From: Stratiolaelaps scimitus
Lineage: Eukaryota > Arthropoda > Arachnida > Mesostigmata > Laelapidae
NCBI GenBank assembly: GCA_019614645.1
Contig: JABWDB010000002.1
Span: 26,091,501-26,155,500 of the forward strand
Reading direction: 5' to 3'
DNA length: 64,000 nucleotides
In this document: positions 12,841-26,921 of the stretch, piece by piece
Position numbering within the stretch: position 1 is the first letter of the stretch
Layout of the letters: each line of letters starts with the position of its first letter
The notes under the pieces: model-generated
The model's database searches: none
What the model was told of the DNA's origin: nothing
The model's input: only the letters and a program-made list of their open reading frames with translations
Program-made: the position numbers and the translations under genes

Positions 12841-14242
12841 ATGTTTGGAGCAGAATGTTTGGATGTTTGGTACTTAGGTGGAACTCTCAACACTCTCAAC
12901 AATATCCGAAATGTTGGTGTGCGAACTTTGTGAAATATAGGTGAACACCTTTCCAATAGCCGCCATCCCCGGTGGCTCTAGCGCGATCTCTTGAGGTTGA
13001 AGACAGGTGGTAGTAGTACCTTGAGATCCTGTCACTGATTTGGGACTCAGTAACACTTGTCCAGCGAGCTCACTTATCGACTGCTTAACTAATCGAATTC
13101 TTGGATTTTGAATTATTCTAGGCAAAACTAAAATGGAATATTCGGTTCGATTCTTGCTTATGCAGACGTTAATTCACACGCGATATTGATTGACACTTTC
13201 GTATTGAACTACTGTCGCTCATAGACGAACGCAAGATTCCACCCATGTCGTCACACTACAAATGAGCAAGTGGCGCATCCTATGTATATAATCTAATATT
13301 GTTGTTTCTCATAACCATTGTTGTGTTATCACTGCTATTGCGACTTTCACCATTATTATTATTTATTCTCAGACTTTGACAGTAACCCCCACAATTGTGT
13401 CTTTCTTGCCGAACAGGGCGGATAATCCTCCGTCCGCTCCACCGCCTGTGGGTGGTATACGGGTATGGTGACTTGGATGAGCTATTATATATAGCTACGC
13501 CTTCACGATACTGCTAAGAACATGTGCCATCGCCGCACAGTTCGCATGCTGTTGTTTTTTACCGCCAGCGAGAAAATATGATGAGATTTTTTTGCCGAGA
13601 GAAAGAAAAAGACAGAAAGCAACATCGAAATCGACCTCTTCGTCGCAGCCGGGCGAAGCTTTCACAAAAAGACCACCAGCGGAGAGTGAGTCCAATTTTC
13701 GTTTGAATTTCGACTTTTTTCGTTCGAAGTCGAACAACTGGTTCGTGTCATGTCTCCGTTGGATGGCGCATATGGCAACCATGATGACGCCGATGATGGT
13801 TTATGACGGGTCATCTCATTGTTTGTCGGCTCGTAACTTGTTGTTGACAGCAAGTATATTTAACAAGGGAATCAACGAACGAAGCGGGTTCAGTGCTGCT
13901 TTCTCGGGTCCGCTCAAGCCGAGTTTTGTCATTGGGATGCGTTTATCTGACAGCAGCCACACGTAGCAGATCGCGATGTCCAATTGACAACTTGCGCAGT
14001 CATCTTCTTTGACGAAAGTCATGCGCTCAAATGAATTATTCAAACGATGGTAGACGCGTAGCTCACCGAATGCGAACATGCTAAGGTGTGGTAATGGTCA
14101 AGATCTGCGTGTAAACGAAAGCGGTTTTATTAACATAAGCTATTGGCTAGGACATTTCGACTGATCGTTGAAATCACCATGTCTTATACAATTGGCGTGC
14201 TCTTAGAGTTTCATAGAGATGGACGATAATCTCACGGACGTC

Positions 14243-14274
14243 ATCGTGGTGCATCAATGATGCACCATCACGAT
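14243..14274. repeat. Hairpin with a 3-nt bulge
   Basis: ATCGTGGTGCATCA pairs with the following TGATGCACCATCACGAT except for a 3-nt bulge, with almost no loop. Confidence 0.75.
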
Positions 14275-16706
14275 CCGGTAGTGGAAAAAAGGTAAAAAAA
14301 GCTTGCCGGAGTATTCACGCACATGGTCTACTGAGCTTACCATAAATTATATATCCAAGCTATGTCGCACATAGCCCGTATAGTAAAGAAACGTTCAGTT
14401 AGAGAAGGACCCATCTTTGAATGAAATTCCTCCTCCGAGTCATCGTCCGATAAATCCCTAATAAAAGTTAAAGGTTAATTGGTTTATTAAAAGACCTGCA
14501 ATTTTTATAAAATGAAATGATCCTGTTGAAAACCCTGTTAAAAGTTTCACATATAATACGTTTGGCTTTAACAAGTTGTACGATACAGCCAACCAAACAG
14601 TACCAAAGTTCTCAATGCACGTCGTTGTAATGTAATGTATTGCTTGATTTGTACAGGTCGGCATATCAGTATACTGGTTGCCTTAGTTAACACAGTGGGC
14701 TAAGGTTGATTATTGTTAGCTGCTTCTGCGATTAGTTTTGTGATCTCAGATAATAAGGCGATCGATGTGCTGGAAAATGGGAGTGGTCAACTTGGCTTAG
14801 TAAAGCTGTTATCTCGGCACCTATAGTAGCTTTAAATTAGTCGACACGTCACCGCGGTTTATGAAACACAGAAGAAGCTTCAGAGAGTGCTCCCGCACCA
14901 AAGCCCGACCCCTAACCATTACTGACCTATTGCGCTATTTGGAACAATCAGCTAACTCAAATATTTCAGCTAAACTCCGTCTGGTATCTATCAGCAGTTT
15001 ACTGAAATTCCGTTATGTATTCACCTCTGCGACAGATTCTAGAAGATTCCTTTCGGGATGTTTGCGTTCAGACAGAATTTGATTTTCTGAAGGAGTGATG
15101 TACAAGCCGGACATTTTGTTGCACCATCAGGATAGAGGTGAACTGGTTACACCCGTGTCATGATTTATTTGACAAACATAGACTAAAATCGTGCGTCTAC
15201 GATGTGTCGGCATCAAGCTCTTTAAGCGTGTCCAATTGTTTCACGGATGCCACACAGTGAGGTCCACTCTGCCAGCCGAGTCAGATCAAAGAGAGCGGAA
15301 AAACGTTGGCATTTGTTTTTGAAATGTTTTTTTTTTCGAGCCACCGTTTGAAGTCGGCCCGACTTTAAAACATAGCGCGCGTTTGCTGACTACGTGTGTG
15401 CTATATGCACATAGTCTCATAGGGTATGTAACATGCCGGTAGCATAGTTGTTATATGGTTGGGAATGATAAGGCATAAACGATAACAACAAAGGTCAAAT
15501 GGTTCGGATTCTTATGATAAACTTTATTAATTTGGCCACTCGACTTCATAACTAAGATTCAGTATCGTCAGTTAAATTTACCTGTCGAAATGAGAGCATG
15601 TATGACACAAATGATGCTTAGAATATCTAAGCAAATTGTACACAGTCAATTTTCTAGAAGTAACGGCAACATCTGTTGTCGCACGACGTGGACAAACCAC
15701 ATGGCGATGGTTGAGTAAGAATCCTACCTAAGTTGAATTGATACAATTCAATGCGAACGATGCGGTGCGATTAGGTAAACGCCACTGGCGTTACACCATA
15801 TATGAGAACTCCAACACCAACATGTGTAGCTTCTGCGTGTGCCTGTATCTGCTGAAATGGACATTCATTGATTAAGGGCATACCGGTCCACTTCAGAAAT
15901 TCACATTATTTATACAACAATTCTGTTTTTTTGGTTCTTAATCAGTCAAACAAACTCGTTGTAGCATTTGTGCTATTCCGAGGTTAGTCTATTTATTATT
16001 ATAGACGATTATTTCATTCTGGTGTCAACCTAAGCTTGGCCTTGAACGTTTCCCATTATGTTGAGTTATGTATAATGCCTTATACTTAATGTTATGCTTA
16101 TGCATATCCCTCATATCATATGTTCATGAGCACATACAATAAATCACCACGACCATCTCTCCGTTGAGAGTGAGGTGCTACTTTGCAGGCAGTTCTCGTT
16201 GGCTCCCTAGCAAAATAGACTTGATTACATTGTAGAGTTTTGAGTCTCCAGCACCCGGTTTAGGAATAAAGGCCACTCGCCCGGGTAACCAGTGCTACCC
16301 TGTGTACACTTTGCTGCACTCTGCCATACCATCCTTTCCATGAGCAGCCTTTTAGCGGGTTCATCAAAGGAGGGGAGTCTGCCCTCGCCTATCCTCAACT
16401 CCGCGTGCGACGTACTGTCCATCTCTAGAGTTTCTGAATACACTGTTGTTGTTGTTAACGTAGGCCGGTCGCCGGTCGGTTAATCTAGTGCTTTCTGGCG
16501 ATTGCAATGAGCACTGTTGCTTTCAAGCCAACAGCTGTAATATCACCAGACCTTGTGACAGACTTAATTGCTTTGTCAAGAATTGTGAGTGAACTATTTA
16601 GGTCTTCCTCTACGGATGTTGGCAATCGCCTGCGCATTATGCCACAACGACAACATTAACAACGAAGCCCAAATCACTCAACAATATTCGATACATTTAA
16701 TTAGGG

Positions 16707-16729
16707 AACCAATAGTGCGTGGTCCGTCC

Positions 16730-16771
<42 letters not shown>

Positions 16772-16792
16772 CCAATAGTGCGTGGTCCGTCC

Positions 16793-16850
<58 letters not shown>
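16707..16850. repeat. Duplicated unit ending in (TA)n arrays
   Basis: The segment AACCAATAGTGCGTGGTCCG plus TCCTTC occurs twice (from 16707 and from 16770), each copy followed by a TA array of about 38 and 55 bp. This is a tandem duplication of a unique leader plus microsatellite. Confidence 0.95.
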
Positions 16851-16863
<13 letters not shown>

Positions 16864-17924
16864 CATATATACGTGTACAAATTTGATAAATATATTACTC
16901 GGCTGTATATTCATGAGTTTTATAATGTATCCGTGGCTTCTGTGGCACCATTCATTACAATTTTCCACTTGTTTTGAAGACCACCCCCATGTAACGACTA
17001 TCAGTAAACAACATCTTCGAAATCTGCGCCTCAAGATATCTTAGTGTAAGAGCGAATTGACGCCGGTGATCAATATAACATACACAGCACAGTTTGACAA
17101 ATTATCGCTAATAGGGCAAACATTTGAGACCGCGATCTCGCTATTTGTCACTACCACGCTCTGACGAGATGCCGGGTGGTCCTTCCGAACCCCTGAATGG
17201 ACGAGTCGTTCGTGAATGAAGGAACCAAGAGACTTCGCTTCATACATCAATGTTCGTTGTGCAGATGACGACGACGACGAAGGTCCGAATCGACACACGA
17301 AGAAAGATTGACCGAATATGATTGTCAATGTGCATTATATCTCTACGAACATACTACATAGACAGACACGAACACACTAATTACCTTCACTCGTACTTAA
17401 TAGTTCCGAAAATTGTTATTGTATCTGCCGTCACGATCTCTCTCTCTCTCTCTGTCTTTCTCTGGCTACTAAATCTGTTCTGCTTGTTTTTCTTTGACCA
17501 AATCTCGCTTCTGACAGCCGAGAGAGATTGCTGACTATTGGAGTTGTCATAATGACATAGGATCTAATCCAAAATTATGGAGACAGTTCGAATTTGTGAC
17601 TACTTTTGCAAATTGCCATTTATTGCCACTTGTTGAATATAGAAGCTTTCTTTCCCTCGCTGTTTGCCCTCATTGAATTAGAATCAGGTGAGGAAATAGT
17701 TTAGCTAGAATCGATTCGTGAGTGTTGATTTCGGCTTCTTTTTTCGGCTTGTCATTTAACAGAACTTTCGAAATGGAGGTCTTAATGGCTCTATATCAAT
17801 CGTCGAATCATAATAATATTACATCGTTGGCTAGGTACGATCGTAATATTTCCTGGTGACAATGTGGGCAATATAAAACGGTAAAAAATATATGACAATA
17901 CGAGAGATTGTAAGGTAATACTAT

Positions 17925-17942
17925 TATATATATATATATATA
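17925..17942. repeat. (TA)9 microsatellite
   Basis: Uninterrupted TA array. Confidence 0.9.
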
Positions 17943-20284
17943 CACAAGGTTCTGTCAGATATACTGTCAATTTGTGCATTGTGCAAACAACTGTTTTAAT
18001 TTGTATTTTCTGTTTAGGGGTTTCAAGTCGTTCGATTAAGTTTCTATGTAAAACATGTAAGATATATAGAATGCTTCAATTGGTAAATGTTGTTTTTCAA
18101 AGTTGATATCGATTAGTTAGTTATTCAAGTTCAGGAAGAAAAACCTTGCCGTTGTTGATCCTTCCTTGGGGATTACATATGAAAAAATTTTTTGGAAACC
18201 GTTTTGCTTTTCTTAATCTGCTTGGACGACCATTACTACGACTAATCGGTCACGACACATTTGCTGTCTTAGGAGTTCATATGGGTTCTCAAATCGTGGA
18301 TCTGACATCGAATTCTTGGTGAACAAGATCGCGCTCGATTGGTCATGTCACGTCTAAGCTATCGTAGTTCAGACCAGGCGTTGCACATTTGTCGAGTATA
18401 ATTAAGTTCCTACACCAAATTGTACACGGGTCATTGAACACGATTAGAGCTGATCCAGAGTTTCGAAGTGAATAACATGGATGGCAAGTTATCTAACTTT
18501 ATCCGTTCGTCGAGTCACACTACATGATAGAGCAAATGAGCCAAAATATATCACAAGCATTCTCAGTTCTAAATTGGCCCCACGTAACATTTCATCACAC
18601 GACCCATTTACCCAAAAAAAAGATGACATGACCTTCTACGTTGTATAGACTATTTGTGTTTATAGCGAAAACGGTTCCGAAATATTTACGATCTGTGAAA
18701 TTATTCAATAAACACTAGTGCATCTTCGAAGCTCGTCAAAGCTTTCGACGTTCACATAGTGATGAATTCGATTGATATCTGCCAATTTCCACTACAAACA
18801 CTGTTTGTAAAAATCATCAGCTCGCCAGCCGATGACCGGTTGTCGAGTGATCGATTAACGCACACTCATGCACATACGTCTATTTCATACGCACATACAC
18901 CACAGTTTAATCACACGGATATCACAAAGACTCCTTCCATTATCTGCCTCTCTCTCAGACGGTCTCTCTCTCTGTTTCTTTTTGCGCCAGCAATCAAATT
19001 CACTCTACCGTTGAGCGGCTTCTGCCGACTGTCAATCCAAGTTAACCGCTAGCCATTTGCTTTCGGCCCTTGGCTCCCCCTTAGAGTTAGACAGTAACCA
19101 TTTGATTCTTTTCTCTACGATAGCCTTCGGCTGTTCATGCTGATCTTCAGCTTGTCGTTCTTCCTATGACCGTGTAAGTATGTCTCTGTTTGTGTCTCTG
19201 TGTGCATGTGTGTATCTATACGTGTTGTGTATTTGCGCTTGGGCTCTCTCGACAGCCGCTCCGCTCCGCGTTTCGTTTTCTTCGCCCACCGATTTTCTGT
19301 CTGTTCTGTGATCTTGAGACTTCAGCTTCAGTTTGTCGAGAGAGAATTTGATGTGACAGGGGGGTAGGGGATGCTCGTTGATACCAATCCGCGTAGTACC
19401 AATGATTTCACTCCGTCTCTATCCCGGCATATTCTCTCGCTCTATTTGTTGTTCGATGCGTATGTTAGATGGGACACGGGCCAGCAAACAGGAAATATGG
19501 CTGTGTGTCAGAGAAACCGATGAACGCAGAGATGAAGGCAGAAATGAAGCAGCTCGACCCTTTTTACTGGGAACGAGGTATAGTCACCCTTAAGCTGTTC
19601 GCAGAGAAGTGCCTAAGCGTAGCTCTTAATAATATTTATGGCTTGCTCAAATGTAGCCAATGTTGTGAAAAGTCGCTAAGTGATTAGATAAAGTATAAAA
19701 GCACGTGTGAAAATGCCTTTAATATGATTTTGCATTGCGAACTCAACCACGGCAGATTGTTTAGTGAGAAAATTGCAAATTATTTTCGTCTTCAATACGT
19801 CTTCGAAAGCGAATTTCGGTATGGATTTGGCGGATGTGCATGGCCTAAGGTAAGTTGTCTAAGTTTACGAGGTCAGTGCATTATTACGATTGTCAGAATA
19901 CATGGGCAATAATAGGTAATTCGCTCCCCACGCTCGAGTTTGAATTCTAGCCACATTCTAGCCAAATAACAAATAGTACTAAAAAAAATAGTACTAAACA
20001 AAATTAGAAGTAACTATTTCATTTACACATTAACTGCGTAATGTGACGTTCTCTTCTACTTCTAACATCAACTGTTTCTTTAATTGTCAATGTGGTTGCA
20101 TCAATCTGTCTTCATTTTTGCACAGAACGATCGGAATCACTCAAATAACGTAAACCGCTAAGATGATATATCAATATCCATCATATGATTTTAGACTTCA
20201 TCCATAGACCTTACCTATAAATATCGACGATCCTGAATCGATAGACATTGGGTGTATTGTAGAACCGTGTATGTACTGAAAATA

Positions 20285-20338
20285 CACAACAACAACAACA
20301 ACAACAATAGCAACAGCAGCAACAACAACAGCAACAAG
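20285..20338. repeat. (CAA)n/(CAG) trinucleotide array
   Basis: Imperfect CAA repeat with interspersed CAG and a TAG; the TAG breaks any polyglutamine reading. Confidence 0.9.
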
Positions 20339-21041
20339 ACTACCATTTGACTTTTATGTTGAGATTATATCGCATGTAAACCCGGCCCCCAGGGATTTAT
20401 TACACATGCGCAGGTGAAGAACCTCTAGGTTTCCTATGCCAAAATATTACACATCATTGCACTTGTTTTAGTATAATATATTACAACTTTCTAAAGAAGC
20501 TCACTTATTGCGTCTATACTAGATTTAGATGTTTCAAAAGGTGCTACTACGAGCCAGTGATACGTTCGAATTCACTTGGTATTTGTTTCGCAACACTGTC
20601 AGCGCGCTGTAAATGTGATACAGCTGGATAGCTTTGAAGCCATCGGTTCCATGAAATAGTAGCTTCCATTTGACACCGTAGCGTTCGCGTCTCCACTATT
20701 GTGCTTTGATATCATAGGCACTTCAACGTCCATTATTGTTTGTTTGTGCTTATCTAAAACATAAAGCCCGCCTTTCAGACAAGATACGTACGTCGACTGC
20801 GTTAGTAGCACGGTCGAATTTGCTTACGCTTCTCAATCAAAACAAGTTTGCCGCTGACACCTCATCTAGGGTTCGTTGAAGTTTCTTTGAATTGTTGAAT
20901 CACCATGTGAGCTCTCCCAATAGTAGCAGTTGGAGAACAGGGAATCTTGACATAACTCAGGGGCGTATTCTTATGGATGTAATTGAAGAGAAAATATACT
21001 TTGAAAATTCCAGAGAAATTACCAAAAATTAGTATTTTCTG

Positions 21042-21158
<117 letters not shown>

Positions 21159-23261
21159 GTACAAGTATTTAAGCTGCACGAGGGAAATGGCTCTAGGGCA
21201 TCCCCGGTTGTCTTTACCGAGCCAATTGAAGTTTTTATTTATACAATCTATCCCTTTCGAGTGGCTGATTCTATGCTTAAGTTGCATCCTGGGCCCTTAG
21301 TTGCGCTATCGAAAATGTTGTGGGCCGTTGACAGGTTCCCGTGAACAACGCCTACGAGGGCGTACACATCGTGAACCTCCCTGAATATTTTAAGTTTAAA
21401 TAACAGGTGGGATACAAGCGGTGCACAAGACGCCGCGCTCGGGGATGACATAATTTCAACAATGTTCAGCAAGTAAATGTTTTGCAAGTTAAAGTGGGCG
21501 CACAGTTGGGTACAACTCAAGTCTGCAGTAACGAGAAAATATACGTTCTCTACAGGCTTGCGTCACAGCAAAATAACTTGAAGCCTACGTTTGCTCATCA
21601 TCCGTCCCGTATTCATATTGAGCACTTTCGTGCAAAATGGTTTAAGTTCACGGTTGTTAAAATTTTGAAAATTAACTTTTTCACAAAGGAAAAATATGTT
21701 ATTTATTCTTCTTTATGCTCAAACGACTAGTGGGGCTAAGCTGCGTTTTCAGCCCAATTTTGACAAATATCGGCTTGTGGTGGTGATAGCCGTATCCATC
21801 GAAGTTGACTTAAGCCATTTTGCACAGGAAGTCGGCACCTAATTTATTAGAAAACTAATTGCAAGAAAAATCTTCTTCTATATTAAACTTCTTATTCACT
21901 GTACATACGATCATACGTTTTAAACTAGTGTTATAATTTCATACTTGCTAATGCTAACAGTCATAGAATGAGTTCCAGTTCAATTTATTTTTTCGATATG
22001 TCTTTATCGAGCAATGGGGCTCAAGACCAGTTTCCATGCCAAACATGGACACAATGCATCGATGGACACCATGTATCAATATATTTTTCTTATATAACTA
22101 TCATCACCTACGAATCAGGGATTACGTTATGGGGATTTTCACAGCTTGTGCAAGTCGTGGATAAAGCAAAAGCCTTGTCGGGGATGGGTTCGTGCACATA
22201 TCCGTCAGCACAACGCGAACTCTAGCACGGGCACTTTGTCGTAGCGGTCACACAAGGGGAACAATATTACCACGCTATGAATATATTGGACGTCACGCGA
22301 TTAGACTGATGTATGTATGATGTGTGCATGTATATATCCGTGTATGTCCGCGCGGAACCTAAACAGTCACACGCAGACAGATTCTAGCCTTAATGTGTCT
22401 CTATCTAGACGCGCACCTCCTCAGCAAATCGGGTCGAGGCCAACCTCCGTAATAGTGGTTGTTCGTAAGTGATGCATATGTTGCAATTCAGTTGGACCGC
22501 CAATGACTAGGTAAAAGCATTCATGAAGAAGATGTTACGAGAACCTGCTAAACCACACCCTCAGAGAAATGCCGGGTCAACCATCGAGCTTAGGATTTTG
22601 GCAAAGGGTTATTGATTTGTTAAAGCCAGCGTGTGCCGCAGAAGGGCAACATAATCTACACCATATGTATACAGCCTTGTGCTTTCCATTTGTGCAACCT
22701 TTTTCAGGTATTCTGCGATGCAATTTAAAGTGTTAATAATTAACAGAAAAAAAACTGATTTAACCAATTGGCGGAAACTGATTGTTAAAAACCGGATTTT
22801 ATCACGAATCGTTTCTGTTGAATAAGTTCCAACGTCGAATAGATAGACTCTATGATACATAACACGAAAGTCCACCTTTCCATTAAAACTTTCCGCAGGT
22901 AGAGGTTCCGAGTCTTAATGTCATTGTGTCTATATTGTGTTAATGAACGACGAGTGTCAACACCATGATACTCTCAAACGAATAATTAACTAAGCCGAAT
23001 GGTTCAGGTCAGCACATATGGGATGAGCCAATCGATTTTTTTCGTATAGTGTATATATATATTCGGTTTCGTTTCTCAGATTGGCTACAGAATTGTGTCT
23101 GGGAGAAATGTGTGCGTCTAAACCCGTCGAGCTCTTCCATTATTATAGCTAGGTCGATTGGTGAGAGCAATCATCCGTTATGACCGTAGTTTTCGTGTCC
23201 GCGGCCGGTATTCTACTGTACGCTCACGCTATGCTCAACAGAGTGAATCGGACGGCAAGGT

Positions 23262-23483
23262 TCATCGTGCAAATACTGCGCCACTCATAAACGGCGAGAA
23301 CAGTTGCAGCGCGTCGGCGGCCACCGGCGTGGCCAAATGAAGAAGATGCTCCGAGTCTGAATGGGAACCATTCACAGACGGAGGCGGAGACGCCTGCCCA
23401 TCCGGGGATTCGTTTCGTAAAAATGGCCTAGAGCTGTAGGGAATCTTTCGGCAAACCGAGCTCGGCGATAGCTTGACTAGCAT
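23262..23483 (-). other. Candidate first coding exon in a GC-rich patch
   Basis: A minus-strand ATG at 23483 with A at -3 opens 73 codons rich in Ser and Pro (NESPDGQASPPPSVNGSH is part of it). The patch is clearly GC-richer than its surroundings. The opposite strand is also open here for 60 codons, so the choice of strand is weak. No recognisable domain and no downstream exons were found. Confidence 0.2.
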
Positions 23484-25139
23484 CGTCCGTCCACGACGCT
23501 GAAGCGAGTAGAGCGCATTTTACGTACGAAAAATAAAGCGAGGATCGAGAGAGAGAGAAAGGCTCAAAACAAATAAGGACACAGACAAGGAGGGAAAAAG
23601 TGTTGCATTTTCATGCTGCTGCAGGAGGAGACGGGCCAGTAAAATGGGTGGACTGAATCATAATGCCATCCTCACGTTTGCAGCCTCAACCCGTTTCCTG
23701 ACGTTACCCAAAACAAAATGGTTTCTTTCTCTCTCCCCCGTGCTCGAGGGTAAACTTCACCCGATTCATGAGCGGTATCCTGTAGAGCGTCAGACCTTCT
23801 AAGACGTTCATTACCAAGCCGGTAAAGCATCTACTCTCATAACTGGATCTCAAATATTTTATTCTACTCAGCCTAGTAACGAGAACAACAGAAAGAAAAC
23901 TGAGAGGACGTATAGGCCATACGAATAAGTGGAAATATAACAGGTCCGCATGTTGTGGGTACTGGTCTCGTGTCCATCACTCCATTTTTCCACCACCTGT
24001 TTGAGATAAAATTGACGTGCAGTACTGCGCGTGCTAGTTCAAATCGCTTTGGGTGTGTTTTTGGTGGAGAAAACCCAGGTAGCTCCTATTTCCAAGGTCG
24101 AATAGATTCTGTATGAGTGGATGTGAACTCCAGAACCGACCACGGTGAACAGGGATCTAAACTATCAATAGCAATCGCAGACATAGGGCTGAATGTGCCC
24201 AACAGGTCAGAAGTAGAACTTTCCATAACCTGTTTTAGTTGGCAAAGGGGTGTCATTGGCCTCATATTGGCAGCCGGAAGAATCTTCAAAACACGAAATC
24301 AGGACATGAAAACATTGATAGACAACGTAAACGGATTGTATTGCATACACCGCACCCGCGTGCAGCAGAATATCCAAGGAGAAAGACCTATATTATATTC
24401 TCTACAATATAACTCGCTTTTATCAACAAAATTACGCTGAAGTGATATAAAAAAAGAGCTCCAATATGGCAGCCGGCACAACTCTAAGAGGACGCGTTGC
24501 CGCCGAATTCGATAAGAGCTTTATATAGAAGATTAACATAATCGACGCCAATTACCATCGATATCCTGTCAATAATGCAAGACTATCTACTCATTTCGGT
24601 GTAGACTTGACGGTGAAATACCTATTTATGTCTAGAATTGTTCTAGCCATCTATCGCAGCCATTAATCCATTCGAGTTTGCTACGTGTCGATGGCTATAC
24701 ACAGTTCTGGCTGAATAATGGCGCATTTACTGAGACTCGCATTGAAGCGACAATCGCCGCTCGCGTCGAATATCCCATCCTCTTCTCCCTAAGAAGCAAA
24801 ACACTTTGTGTCCTAAGCGTTTCTTTTTTTTGGTTATATATTTTCGCAAGACCCTATCTTAAAATAGGTTTGCTAATGTCAATACGATAACACCGAATCC
24901 ACTGATACGGTGTTCCTGATAACGGATGAAATTACCCGAAAAACGTGTAAAACACGCTGATAACACCTTGAGGCGTCCGACTGTGCCACGTGATAGGAGA
25001 CCATTGTGGTTTCACCGAAATGACAGACGGTTGTGTTAGTTCCACTGAGACGTTTCCAAAAAGAGGACAAAGAAACGGCAATACGCTCTGCCCTCATAAA
25101 AATGTACCTCATCTCTCTTTTTCATGCCATGAAAAGCGT

Positions 25140-25159
25140 AGACAGACACGTGTCTGTCT
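25140..25159. repeat. Perfect 20-bp palindrome
   Basis: AGACAGACACGTGTCTGTCT is its own reverse complement, with a CACGTG core (an E-box sequence). Confidence 0.9.
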
Positions 25160-26895
25160 GCAGGTGGAGACACGAGCCAGACAGCGGATCTGGACAAATC
25201 ATGGTGACTGGATTGTTTGGGCCATGCTCGGAAGATGAATATACGAGTTTATATGATAGTTCCTTGGGCGAACAACGGCACACAGATATTGAAACGAGTT
25301 ATTTCTTATTTTAAAGTGAAGAATATTTCAGGGGATCGCCTATAGGCGGATGTCTCAAGTAGCTCCAGAGAAGAACAACCGACTTACAATATGTTATTGA
25401 ATGAATTTTTTAGCCATATGCGAATTAACGTCTTTAATATTTTGGATTGAACGTGTTTTTTCTGTTCCGCTTCTATCATTGATGATATATGCACTGTTTT
25501 CGAGCATTAAGATACTAGTGATCTCAAAGGATTCGCTCCGATTTCTCTGAAGATTATCAGTAAATTTCGACACAGAGTGACCAGCACTAAATGGGCATTA
25601 AGACATATAGAGTGTTACAGACATTGGTTTAATTCTGAGTTTCTAATGGATAGATTTTTAATTCGATCTCTAGAAAAAACAGCACATACGTTTTAATTTA
25701 TCTTCTTTTCTAGTTGTAATGCTGTACAGTTAAATATATATTAAAGATATTCGCCTGAATCAAGCTAAACGAGTGATTCATTAGCAGAACATTGTGCACT
25801 TGTCCGTTTTACAAAGTTAACTGTTCTGCTTATTTGGTGTTAAAATTTGCATGAAGAAACAATTGACTTCGAGCAATTACGGTTGCTCCTAAAAAGACTA
25901 ACAAACTAATAATGATTTGTAGAGACTCATTGACATGTGCTTGTAGGTAAAAATTTCCCCATCCCAAAGTATACACATTGGACCAGCGAGTTTATTTGAG
26001 CAAAGAAGATAGATCTGTCTGTGCATCGGTGTGTATGAGCGAAGTTTTTGCACACAGTGCCCAGTTGGACACCTACGGTGTGATTTATATAGCTCAAGAT
26101 TGTTTTGATGAGAGATGGAGGGGGACACAGGCAATAATCACGAACAAAGATATCTACAATATTTATCTCGTTCTGTATTCGACCGTGTGGTCTCTCCCTC
26201 GCTTTATTGAATGGCCACATTTAGTATTGGCCTCTGTTATAGCAGGCCAGCGTCGTTACAACATTTGTGTGTTTACACACAAGCAAGCGTTCCTGCATCA
26301 AATCTCAAACATCCGATTCTACTACTACTGCTATCATCATGAAGCGGAACCGGGGGAAGCGGTTAATCAGCCTTGTGGCCTTTTTCGTATTTCGACGGAA
26401 GATCGACCAGCTCCCCAGATAAAAACACCATAAACGATAGAAACTAAGGTACGACTATCATAGATAGCATTTCTCAAACAGAGTCTACATCAGCCTTTCA
26501 ATCAGCAGCGTTGAGCGGCGTATACATAGCGACACATATTAACTGAACCTCGCAAGCCAACGACCTGTTCACTACAGGTTAGTTAACCATTGCCGATCAA
26601 CTCGTACCTAATAGCTACTTAAACCCTATACAGGCTAGGCCAGCTTGTTGCGTTCTTTCATGCGTCTTCTATAGTATAATTGACCTAATAAGAACAATTA
26701 TATTCGTCTATTATATATATCATAATAGATCATTGACCTAATTGATCATAACAACGACCTCGTGGCTTGTATGTGGACTATGTAGTAATCTGTTCGATAT
26801 CGTCAACGAATGTACTGAAGCCACTCTCAGCCTTAACTCCGAGTGCTATGAGGATGCTAGAAAACGCAATAGCTCTAAGAATTTTAGATTCCTGC

Positions 26896-26921
26896 ATATA
26901 TATATATATATATATATATAT
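26896..26921. repeat. (AT)13 microsatellite
   Basis: Uninterrupted AT array. Confidence 0.95.

Noticed and set aside
13495..14079. Overlapping open frames on both strands
   Set aside because: None has recognisable domains or consistent splice sites; both strands being open suggests composition only.
16700..16860. CRISPR-like direct repeats
   Set aside because: Only two units, separated by TA microsatellite, in a eukaryotic context.
20285..20338. Polyglutamine exon
   Set aside because: The CAA/CAG array contains an in-frame TAG and lies in AT-rich non-coding DNA.
25978..26433. 151-codon open frame, the longest outside the EHD gene
   Set aside because: It starts at TTG, has no splice or promoter context and matches no family I know; the minus strand is also open there.
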